From assembly GCF_000499845.2 (NCBI RefSeq), contig NC_023753.2, forward strand, positions 20,615,153-20,679,152: DNA of 64,000 nucleotides, given 5' to 3'. Below the pieces are notes generated by a model. It saw only the letters and a program-made list of their open reading frames with translations. It did not search any database and was not told where the DNA came from. A program made the position numbers and the translations under genes. This stretch comes from Phaseolus vulgaris. Taxonomy: Eukaryota > Streptophyta > Magnoliopsida > Fabales > Fabaceae. The first letter of the stretch is position 1. The number at the start of each line of letters is the position of its first letter. Positions 1 to 10,260 of the stretch are shown here, one piece after another.

Positions 1-2335
1 TATTGAGCCTCTTTTATGAAACCAGCTTGCATTAACTTCTCAGTTTCTTCCATTGCTGCTTTTCGTCTTTCTTCTCCCAACTTTCTTCTTTTTTGAGACA
101 CCGGTCTTGCTTCTTGACATACAGACAATTTATGACAAACTACTTTCGGATCAATCCCAGGTATATCGGATGGTTTCCAAGCAAACAAATCTTTGTTGTT
201 ACGTAACACTGTGATGAATTTACTCAATAATTCTTTGGGCAAACTTCCACTTACATAAGTGCATTGCTTCTCGTCTTGACCCAATACCACAGTTGTGGTC
301 TCTTCTTTTGGTTCTATCCTTTCGTCATTTATTCTTGGGTCCAAATCGGCCATTGCCACCATTCTTTCAGTATCATGATTTGCTCTTAAATTCATCTTTA
401 AACCTGCTGCATAACATTCCCGAGCATCTTTTTGATTGACATAAACCGTTGCTATCTCACCCTTTTTTGTTGGGAACTTCATAGCCAAATGCGGTGTTGA
501 AACTATTGCTCCCAGTTTATTCAAAGAGGATCGTCCTAATAACACATTATACGATGTAGTAGCATCCACCACCAAATATTTGATTTTGATCTTTTTAGTT
601 TTATTACCTCTTCCAAACGTGGTCATCAAATCAATGTACCCCTTAGTATTAACTCTTTCTCCCGAAAAGCCAATGATCTGCTCTCGGAAAGGTACAATAT
701 CTTCTTCTCTTAAATGTAATCTTTTGAAAGTATCCCAAAACAAAATATCAACTGAACTCCCCTGATCAACTAAGGTTTTCATAACGGCGTATTCGGCTAT
801 TTCTACCGTTATCACCATGGGGTCGTCGTGATCGGGATCAATCTCTTGAAAATCTTCATCTGTGAAAAGCATTGGTGGCAAGGTTCTTCTTTTGAAAATA
901 TGATTAATGGTTCTGATACTTCTCCAATGTTGCTTTCTTGCTGATGAGGATTCCTTTCCTGAAAAACCTCCTGAAATTGTGTTTATAAATCCTCTGACCG
1001 GCCTACCCAGACTTCGTTCTCGACTCCGCCTTACTGATTGAGTGTTATGATGATCCCTATCACTTCTTCTTTCTAACCTCCCATCTCTTCTATCATTTCT
1101 TTTTTCAACTCTTTTTTCATCTCTTCTTTCAAATCTTTCAACTCTTCTCTGGCCCATTTCTCCCCCTCTCGATCCTCTCTCAGGACTTAACCTTATTCTG
1201 GCATTTCCTCCTTGGACGAAGTGTTTCAATTGCCCAGCTTGAATTAATTCTTCTATTCTATCCTTCAACCCGATGCATTCTTCTATATGATGGCCATGAT
1301 TTTTATGATACTCGCAACGCTTGGTATGATCTGCTCTTTCTGGTGTTCGTGCTTTTCTTGGTGGTGGTATTATTTCTGTTGCCATAGCTTCTTGTAAAAC
1401 TCTAGCTCTGTTTGCATTCAAAGGTGTGTATTGTTGGAATTTTCGGCTTCTGAATTCTTCTCGGGCTCTTCTTGCAGCAGGTGGGTGTTCTCTTTCTATC
1501 ACCCTCTTCTCACCTCCATCAACCCTTACTTGGTTTCGAAACTCCCTTAATTCTTCCATTTGCATAAATTTTGATGCTCGTTGCCTTAGTTCATCCAAAT
1601 TGATCGCTGGTTTCTTGCAAAGACTATCGGCAAACGATCCCGGTTTTAATGCCGTTATCATATGATGCATGGTGACTTCTGGGCTAAGATTTCGGATTCC
1701 CAAAGCAACCTTTCCAAAACGTTCCATGAACATTCTTAAGGACTCTCCTTTCTCTTGTCTTATGTTCACTAAGGCGATTGACGTTAAATGATGAGAACGA
1801 CTAGTTGCAAATTGAGCACCGAACTTTTCTATCAACGTATCAAAACAATCTATACTCAAAGGTGGGAGGCGTGTAAACCAACTCAATGCTGCCCCTTTCA
1901 GAGTTGTAGGAAATACTCTGCACATAACAGCATCATTCCATGTATACAAGCTGATTTGAGTAGTATATATTGCAATATGCTCATCAGGGTCTGTACTCCC
2001 ATCATATTTGTCAATGGTCAAGTTCTTCCAATTGTCAGGCAACGGAGTATCGATTATAACATCATAAAACGGATGTTTTCTAGAAGATGTCCCTACACAA
2101 ACCCCAGAATTTTCAAGCCATCTTCTTCTGGTTTGGGAACTTTCGTTGTGAACAGCCTTTCATTCACTTGTATCCTAGGTTGAACAGTTTCGAAAGATGA
2201 ATTCAAAACCGTTTCCTCTTGTAACTTTCTCCTCATGTGTGCGTTTTTGGCTCTCAACATACTTAATTCTTCTTCATTATTCTTCTTTAACATCTCGAAT
2301 TCTTTTTGTAATTGGACCAACATCGCCATTGGCAT
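1..2335 (-). pseudogene. gypsy gag-pol polyprotein, N-terminal part, with a frameshift in gag
   Basis: The gag N-terminus opens at 2335 (MPMAMLVQLQKEFEMLKKNN, coiled-coil-like) and ends at a stop at 2095-2093. A different frame then stays open from about 2110 to the window edge. It contains the retrotransposon gag domain (around 2070-1450, with WKNLTIDKYDGSTDPDEHI and KGAALSWFTRLPP), a zinc knuckle of type CxxH-x4-HxxxxC (CEYHKNHGHHIEEC, near 1310), an Arg/Glu-rich linker, an aspartic protease with active-site motif VDQGSSVDILFW (near 760), LLGRSSLNKLGAIVSTPHLA (near 520), and the start of reverse transcriptase (EETEKLMQAGFIKEAQ, bases 1-50). The frame change coincides with a GTGT dinucleotide run, which suggests a 2-bp slip. 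The long open frame means this copy is otherwise little decayed. Whether the rest of pol is open cannot be seen. Confidence 0.88.
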
Positions 2336-2418
2336 GTTAACATTGTCTTCCCGGTCTCCACCTTATTCCCCTCCTTGACTCATCTTGCCTTTAACCCTTC
2401 TCAATTGACCCTCGGCCC

Positions 2419-2435
2419 CACGGTGGGCGCCAAAA
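2419..2435 (-). other. primer binding region
   Basis: On the minus strand, TTTTGGCGCCCACCGTG directly follows the LTR end. This is the conserved junction that precedes gag in Tat-branch gypsy elements. The priming tRNA was not identified. Confidence 0.6.
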
Positions 2436-2540
2436 TGTTCTTACAACAGGGACCAAGAACACTCGAAATGGGTTAACAAGACAAATCCTTCAATATTGGG
2501 CTGAACACTATCTTGGGCTGGGTACTTAATTTCTCTCCTT

Positions 2541-2652
2541 GATGGGAACTCTTGGCTTCTCCTCTCGGTTGGTGCTCTCGGCTGGTGCTCTCGGCTTTTC
2601 CTCTAGGCTGGTGCTCTCGGCTTCTCCTCTAAGCTGGTGCTCTCGGCTTCTC
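2541..2652. repeat. short tandem repeat inside the gypsy LTR
   Basis: Three to four imperfect units of about 27-30 bp built from CTCGGCTTCTCCTC and GCTGGTGCT follow one another. They sit in the LTR downstream of its TATA-like box, so they would be part of the transcript leader. Confidence 0.75.
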
Positions 2653-2756
2653 CTCACAACAGGTGGGGGGTACCTGCAAGTCGCTCCGATGCCAAAGTCA
2701 GAAAAGGTTTAATATTTATCAGATAAAATCACTCTTACCTCTTTCTATCTCTGAAC

Positions 2757-2770
2757 TCCTATTTATAGAG
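2757..2770 (-). promoter_or_regulatory. TATA-like box of the gypsy LTR
   Basis: The minus strand reads CTCTATAAATAGGAG, a good plant TATA box, about 320 bp before the LTR end, where an LTR promoter is expected. Confidence 0.55.
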
Positions 2771-3001
2771 TTTCTTTAATGGGCTTTCCCCTTTACTCTT
2801 GGGCTTTCTTTCTGCACCTTTTTTATTATTTGTGCACCCCTCTTGCAAGTTTTTATCTAATTGGACTTTTATAATATTTATATTTTTGTTTTATTCTTGT
2901 CTTCATCGCTTTCGGTCAAAACCTCTCGATTTTAACCTAACATCTTAATTGTTATACTATGTAGTTCTCGGCATGAACCTCTCGGTTTTAGCCTACCAGT
3001 A

Positions 3002-3002
3002 C

Positions 3003-3074
<72 letters not shown>
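3002..3074. repeat. (AAT)n microsatellite
   Basis: About 24 uninterrupted AAT units directly border the gypsy LTR. Such a tract is likely to be length-polymorphic. Confidence 0.95.
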
Positions 3075-3075
<1 letters not shown>

Positions 3076-5089
3076 TTATAATTTATATGTAATTAAAATT
3101 CATATATAATATTAAAGATAATTTAGTCAATAAATTTATGTTATAATTATTCTTATTTTCATTTTAATTTCATTTTATGATTTTTTTTCTACATTTTATA
3201 TGCACAATAATTTGCATGTCTTTTATAACCGAATTCACGGTCGGAAATAATGCTTTAATCAAATATACAGACAGTATGTATAATAATTTATCATCATTTA
3301 TTTTAAATACAAAGATAATATAGTAATCTTAGACATTTATCAGATAATTTTTTATTTATTTATTATATCAATAAAATTATTTACAAAATTTACCTTCATT
3401 TTTTCACAATATCACACAATTTATATATATTTTTTCAACTAAATTCACATGTCATAACCAAAAAAATGTTTTAATCACACACCTTCTATATATAAATAAC
3501 TATATTTGATTTTAAATTAATTTTAATCACAAAAATTACAATTTTATAATTCGTTTTATCAATTACACTTATTCATATCATTTAAAAATTTCTATCAATT
3601 TTCCCATTATTTTTCATTCTCTTTTCCTTAATTGAAATTGCAACACTTTTTTTCTTATTTCCATCCTATTCTTCTGGATCAAATCCACTCATTGAAATAA
3701 ACAGACGAAGTGATGAAAAATGAGAAGCAATTTATAGCATGTGGCCAGTGAAAATGTAGCTGAAAGAATTTCAAATAGTTATAGGTGAGAGTAAGAGATA
3801 ACTAAGTAACGTCTAACAACTTTCAGGAGGCAATAAATTAATGAATCTCTGTTGGATCCTAACATATTATCATAATAGTAAATTTATTTACCTTTTACAA
3901 TCATCTTTAAAAGTGCAATTACTCTCGCATCCTATCAAATTTGAAACTTCATCATTTTTTTTATTGAAATGATAAAAATGTTCTTAAATAAAAGGATACA
4001 TACAAAAATACTTTTTAGATTTTTTTTTCATTTTCTTTTTCAAACTGTATTTTTTTATTTTGGAATTACTTTTTTGAAATGAGATTTTAATTTTTAAATT
4101 TTATTTCAGAAATATTTTTTTTTCAATTCTAGGTTTTCATTAATTGAAATAAAGGACATTTTTTAAAATTTAAAAATGTGTAGGATGCAGGTTCAACAAA
4201 CTCGCTGTAGGAAGAATTTGTCTATTAAAAGTTACACATGTAATAATTTCCAATTGACTGATAACTGATAACAAAAAAGCAATTGATTTTCATTCAGCAT
4301 ATTAAGATGTTTAAAACAAAGCTTAATTAAAAACATAAACAATATTTTTTTATATGTTTATTATTTATCAATAAAACATTATATTAATCATATTTAAATA
4401 ATAAAATAATGTTTGACTTACTTCTTTTTTAATTTGAAACTTATATTTAAAAAGTAAGAAATTAAGTTAAAAAAATATGTTTGATAATTTTAATACATAT
4501 AAATATATAATTAAATTTTATAATTACTGGGTAAAGGTTTTATACCTCAAGATTTAAAATATAAAAACATTAAAGTTAGAAACTCCTAAGATTAGTTTTT
4601 AAAAATAAAAAAATTGTTACAAAAAGTACTCATTTTCTCATAAAACAAATTACCTTTACCTGATCTCACCTCTCATTTTATTGAAAAGAAACAAAGAATA
4701 GATTATATCAAACACTACCAAGGAATAACTTAATTTGGCTTCTTTTGCCAAATTATCGAAAAGTTGGATAGCTTAAAAAGGGAGCAAAATATTTTGAAAG
4801 GTTATTGGAAATTCACCATTTTCCTCTTCGCCCTTCAGACAATTTTCCAAAGAAGAACAATATTTAGATTTGACCTTCAAAACAGCATGGAAACATCCCA
4901 ATCTTTAAAAATAAATTAAATTATGTATAATAAATAAATATATATATCATTCTATGAAAAGATTCCAGTGGTGGTACAACTACCTTTATCCTTCTAATAA
5001 AGACAGTTACATTTCTACACAAGTCACACCCTATTGACTCGAGTGCAGAAGCACACCACAGCTTAATAGTAAAAATAAAATAAAAAATC
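3075..5089. other. AT-rich intergenic spacer and TBL 3' flank
   Basis: Strongly AT-rich with poly-T and poly-A runs. I found no coding similarity, no element ends with target duplications and no RNA gene. The part just below 5090 must hold the 3' UTR of the TBL gene; no clear polyadenylation hexamer stands out. Confidence 0.6.
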
Positions 5090-8000
5090 TCATGATGCAC
5101 TTCCACCTTCATATTCTCTCCTAATAATTTCAAACACAAGTTCATTCCAGGTATCAACAGGGCCTGGCATGCACCAGTGCAAGCAATCCTGTGGTGGTGG
5201 CCTTCCATCAGGGCCACGTTTTGTAATCTTATTTGGGTCAGGACTCCTGAAGGGGCCAGGGTGACCATCATGCCTGAACTGAAAAGCTTCAGTAATATCC
5301 ATTAGCCTCAACTTCGATCCATTTGTCACCTTTTCAACAGCACGGTTGAAACCTGTCACCTGTTGCTCATGCATTATGTTTGTGTGCACGTTTTCCACCC
5401 CTTCACCAGGTGCAAGAGGCTTAACCTTCCCGGTGCATGATCCACCAGTGTTCCATGCCCCACCCTCATAATGGTCAGGTGAGTAGGAACGCACAATTGT
5501 AAGCCCTTTGTAATTTGGAATGGTAGCAATAGCAGTTAGAATTGTTTCAACAGATATACCATAAGCTTTAACACTGTCAACCTTCATCTCCCGAGACGTG
5601 TCTGGCCACCACAACTGTCCCCCCACTATCTCATTGTTCAAAATATACACAGACTTCTTGGCAAACCAATGACCAGAAGAAAGAACCACCACATCAAAGT
5701 TTGGGATGTGCTCCATTAACTTCTCATCTGGGGCATCAAGATGGAGCTTATCTACACCGTCTGGAGCATAATCAAATGGTTCGGATATTAGTTTTACAAG
5801 CCACGAGGACCATATCCTGACAATCATAACAGAACTGGACCTAAAGTAATATCGTTGCATCTTATGATTTCCCCGATTCTTCGGTGTCTCTACCTGAAAG
5901 TACAAAATTTTAGTTAAGCTTCTCACCGTCATAAAATGGATGGCTAACACATAATTCCCGATATCCAGAAACCTACGTATGTGTATATGAATATATAAAG
6001 ATGAAATGCATGAAACTGACTGCCAACAACAAACCATTTTTTATCATGAACATGGCATGGTGCAGGTGCAGCACCACGACCAAACGATGACAATTCTTCA
6101 ACTAGTGCGCAAAAAGGTCTCTTTTTTAATTTTAATATTATTTGGATGGGTAAGACTATGGAAGACATAAAAGTTGAAAACAAAGTCAGGACGAAACCAA
6201 GGACTGGAGGACCATCTCCTGAAATTTTATAAACAAAAAAATATTCGGAAAAATATACTCCATGCACTTGAAGCTGTTTTACTTTCTAAATATTTTTATC
6301 AAGGACAAGCATCACAGATAGATTTCTCAAATAAAAGAAATCAGGTGTTGCTTCAAGATGCAAAAAGGATGTATTTGAAGAGTGCCGCGAGATTTTCTTG
6401 AAATTTTAAAATCTAAACTAGTATTGTATGACTTTTTAAGCATCTATCACAATAAGAAAGACAATTTATTTCTTCAGGTGACCCCAAACCAAACAAATAT
6501 AAACTCAAAACTATGCTCACATGCTGATGATACAATCCCATCTGTTTCTTTAAAGAATTATTATGTTTAAGTCAATAATTCCAGATACAAATTTCTTTAA
6601 AGCTATCCAATCCATATCTTTCTTTAAAGAATTATTATGTTGAAGTCCTTCCCTTGAAAGAGTTTATTGCCTTTAGATTGTCTATAACTTGCGACAGGGA
6701 TGTGGTGGAAATGGTGTAAAATGGCCAAAAAAGGAGTCTCGGTGATGAGAGAATGCTAGAAATCAGAAAGAAACATGATTTTTGGAAAGAAAAAATTTTG
6801 GCACTAATGAAGGTCCACCAGGCGGGCAAGGATTCGACTAGGCTCTAGTTACCATGTATAAATAAATGATAGATAGTCATATGATGGAATACTTGTATCT
6901 CACAAGCACAACCAAGGAACATATTATATATAGAATGTACATTGAATTACAAAGAGATGGACCTAGGTCCATACAGTAACATGTATCTAAAAGATTGTAA
7001 TCACAAAAAATATGTAGCACCCTTAAGAAGATATTAATCTGACAAGTCAACAAAACACTGAAAATATGTATCATCTTGGAATCATTTTATTTTCCACACA
7101 AATCAGATCAATAAGGAATAAAAAAATAACCTGCCACAGAATACACAACATTGATTCCATCTGGTTTCGGGCTACTGAATCTCCAATGAAAGCCAAGGTC
7201 TTCCCTCTCATCATCTCCAAAAATTTTTTGGGATCAAACCGTGGGAGGTCACACTGAGAGGGCTTCCATCGCCAATTTTCATAATCCTTGTCAGGCCTCC
7301 CATTACCCTGACAATTCTGCATCTGTGTCAATACAGGGCATGAATTGTTTGAGTATAATGGTCCCGATGGATCATGTATCCAATGTCCGTGGTACAGATC
7401 GCAACCTACAACACATAAGAATGTGGAACAATTAAAAAATACACAATATACAGTAATACCAAACGATATTATTGAGAAAAAAGGTTATCCCTATATATAT
7501 GAGGAATTGTAGTAACAAGATCCAATAACCAACAATTAATATATTTGAGAACATTTAAAAACATGAAGCAACACAAATGAAATATCTTCACTTCAAAAAG
7601 TACAAGAGCAAGATCAATGGTTCGGACTCTATGTCTCTCTGTATGTGTTGACCAATATTTGTGGGTAGTCCTATAGTGGACCATCATCAAGTAATATGAT
7701 ATGCCCAAATAAGACTTTGATGTTATCTTAGAAAATGAATTTAGTCTTAATTTAACCCTACAAAAGTGAGTTGCAAGATAAAATTTACATTCACTTATAT
7801 ATTATAATTTGATCATATTTTTAATTCATTGATCTCCAACAATTCACTTTCTTTACATTCTTATTATGAGAATTCTGGTAAGTTCTTTTTAGGCATTTCA
7901 GTGCTGTTGACAATGAGATTCAAATCCTTCTATTTTTCACTACCACCCAATAAAGCTGGTAAATTAATGGGAACTCAGAAAATAATTATGGTCTAAACAT

Positions 8001-9736
8001 ATAACCTTGTAACCATAAAAAGGGTAAAATTGGCTGGAACTGAATGATGAATCTCCATGGGAATGAATGGGCCATTGAGTTCAACAATTTGCATCTGATG
8101 CATGTGACTGCAAGCCCTCATAATCACCTTTTCCTTAAAAGAGTAAAGTTCTAATGTATCAGTATAACGATATACCACTATGGTAAAGTCATTGACAGCT
8201 GGAGCTCCATAATACTATGATTCAGACAGCACTCTCTTACTCAAGGCACAGTGGCAAAATTCCAACTCACAACATAATCACTTTTATGCTCCCCATCATA
8301 TTTAACCAACCCTAAAAACTCTAAGGTAGGAAGTGGGATGGCTGTTACTTTAAATATTACAACAAAAGATACATAATTTATACTACATATAGAAATACTA
8401 AAAAATAAAGAAACTCGTGATAAATAACATCACACTTATTATTTGATCCAACAAATTGCACATAAAATTAGGGAAAAATCAAAATTTTACCCAAAAATAT
8501 CCTTAAACAACAATATTTAGCAGTAAAAAGTGTTTTAAATCTTGAGAAGAAACACAGTGGCTGAAACCAAAAGCCCTATTACAAGATAGCAGATAGCAAG
8601 ATAGTTGCTAATGTAAGATTTGACATACAGTCCGTATAATTTATACTATCTATATACAATAAATTCTTAAAAATGATAAAACCTATAAAACAATCATTTT
8701 ATGACTAACAATATAAAATCATGCGTCTTAAACAAAACATACAAGTAAAATACAAATAAAAGTCAAATACAAGTTTCCTAGATAGGAATCATCATCATCC
8801 AAGTTATGAATCGTGCAAACTGGAAAAAATCTTCACTCTTAATTAACCTTACTGAAAATCCACACAGATCAAAATAAAAGGAAGGTTAATACACATTGAC
8901 ACATGGACAACAAGCTAGTGTAGGTTAAAGATTACAAGTGCAACCTGAATTTACCAAACCAGCTTACCTACAGGAGATGTGCTTTCTTGCTTCTCTATGG
9001 AAGCTGGAACAGCAGTTGATCTGGAATCATCAGAAGACGGAGAGGTCTCATTTGATGCGGTACTTACAACTGTGGACTGATTGATCAAAGCCACCGGAGC
9101 AGGTTCTTGCATTCTAATATTATCTGTCTCATTGGAAGAGTTGGAACCTGCCAATGGCATAGTTTCACTTGAATTCGAATCAATTTGTGAATTTTCTTGA
9201 GCAGGCAAGCTACTATTGGCTATATCTGCACTTTCTTGAGCAGGTAAGCTACTATTGGATACATCCACATTGTCGCCAACCGTAGTCACTGGTTCTCCTG
9301 AACTAGAAACTGCGGGATCTTGTTTCACTTCCTCGGTCATTGGCAGGTTTACTGGAGTAGACTCAGTCAAGTCCGATTGCGAGTTTGTTTCAGTATTAGT
9401 TTGTTCTTTCTCACTATCATTAGACACCTCATTGGAAATTGAGGAAGACTGCAGATTCTCCGACGGAGATTTATTATTAACCTGATCTAAACTTGTATTC
9501 AAGTGACCATCATCAATAGAATACTCATTCCCTGAAGACACAGGTAAATCTAACTTTTCTGAACTACCTACACTATAAAAATAACCCTGAACCGTGGCAC
9601 CAATTGGGGATGATACAAGAACCCAGGAAGCACAAAATAAGAAAACAGCCAGTGCTCCTACCACAACTGCAATCCAAGAAAGAGGCCTTGGATGGGAAGA
9701 CGCTCTGGGAGAACCTTTGAGAGGAGTCCAAGCCAT
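5090..9736 (-). CDS. TRICHOME BIREFRINGENCE-LIKE (TBL) protein, 3 coding exons
   Basis: Exons are 9736-8968, 7405-7131 and 5893-5090, joined by GT/AG introns of about 1.56 and 1.24 kb. The frames fit exactly and give 615 residues. The chosen start is the first in-frame ATG (MAWTPLKGSPRASS). Residues 21-43 form a membrane anchor (WIAVVVGALAVFLFCASWVL), followed by a long Ser/Asn/Thr-rich lumenal stem to about 255. The PMR5N region begins at CDLYHGHW (258) and includes NWRWKPSQCDLPRFD. The esterase-like domain has GDS at 331-333 (GDSVARNQ) and the DxxH pair in DCLHWC (Asp584, His587). Known family role: Golgi O-acetylation of cell-wall polysaccharides such as xylan or pectin; the substrate of this member cannot be told. 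The sequence style (GDSVARNQ, KNRGNHKMQRYYF) is closest to my memory of the TBL17/TBL18 branch. All key residues are present and no break is visible. Confidence 0.93.
5894..7130 (-). other. TBL intron 2
   Basis: The donor GTTATTTTT follows CTGTGGCAG and the acceptor is TACTTTCAG before GTAGAGACACC. It separates the GDS-containing exon from the exon with the rest of the catalytic domain. Short ORFs inside it look like chance. Confidence 0.85.
7406..8967 (-). other. TBL intron 1
   Basis: The donor GTAAGCTG follows CCTGTAG and the acceptor is TTATGTGTTGTAG before GTTGCGATC. The interior is AT-rich with no recognised element or RNA. Confidence 0.85.
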
Positions 9737-10260
9737 GTCATTCAATCAATACAATCAAGCTCAGCACTAAACTCCCAAGCACGAAATCTTTCAAAACCAT
9801 ACAAAATATCTAAGCTTTCAGCGATGAAAAACACAAAGATTAGGTAACTAGTGCCCGAGATTAGATCAATCCCGAAGAAATCCTGTCATAACCGCAAAAA
9901 AAACAAATCAATAGGATACGAAGAATGTGACCGAAAATATGAAGAGGCAGCAGAAATACCTAAAATATTGTTTTTGAAATAGGAAACAGAATTCAAGCAA
10001 ATGAACATACCTAAAAAGAAAATGTACCAAGAAAAACAGATTTGGAACACATAATGAAAGAAAAGCATAAACCTTCGTGAGGAGATTTTCCGGGTATAAA
10101 GTGAAGAGAATGGTAAAAGTGCTGGATCACCGAAAGAACAAGGAATAACAGCAAGTTTTGGCTGTGTTTCTGATGCTAGACGCAGTGCGCAAGGAATGGA
10201 AGGTAATTGAAGAAGACAAAGAGAGAGAAAGAGTCTCAGATGTAATTTATCGACAACAGG
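9737..10260 (-). promoter_or_regulatory. TBL 5' UTR with probable leader intron and an overlapping uORF
   Basis: A likely leader intron spans 10072-9883: donor GTTTATGC after CTCACGAAG, acceptor TTATGACAG before GATTTCTTCGG. An upstream ATG at 9741-9739 lies 5 nt before the main ATG in another frame. It opens 27 codons ending at TAG, 9658. Its context is weak (T at -3, A at +4), so most scanning ribosomes would reach the main start (G at -3 and +4). The transcription start was not located. Confidence 0.5.

Larger units (their letters stand above)
1..3003 (-). mobile_element. Ty3/gypsy LTR retrotransposon, 5' portion (cut by window edge)
   Basis: Read on the minus strand, the segment runs LTR (3003-2436), primer-site region (about 2435-2419), gag, protease and the first residues of reverse transcriptase, then leaves the window at base 1. 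The domain order and the protease and zinc-knuckle style fit the Tat/Ogre/Retand branch of Ty3/gypsy. The rest of pol, the 3' LTR and the target-site duplication lie outside, so intactness and age cannot be judged here. Confidence 0.9.
2436..3003 (-). repeat. 5' LTR of the gypsy element
   Basis: On the minus strand the LTR begins TGTACTGGTAGGC at 3003 and ends GTAAGAACA at 2436, giving the usual TG...CA ends. The next bases are the TTTTGGCGCCCACC-type sequence that borders the primer site in this gypsy branch. It contains a TATA-like box and an internal tandem repeat. The outer boundary at 3003 is inferred from the TG and the switch to an AAT microsatellite. Confidence 0.7.

Noticed and set aside
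5944..6570. Frames of 62-107 codons around the second TBL intron
   Set aside because: They fall inside the intron or read exon sequence in wrong frames, with no similarity.
9743..9745. Start of the TBL protein upstream of MAWTPL at a TTG codon
   Set aside because: Plant nuclear genes start at ATG; the in-frame ATG at 9736 precedes the basic region and membrane anchor as expected.
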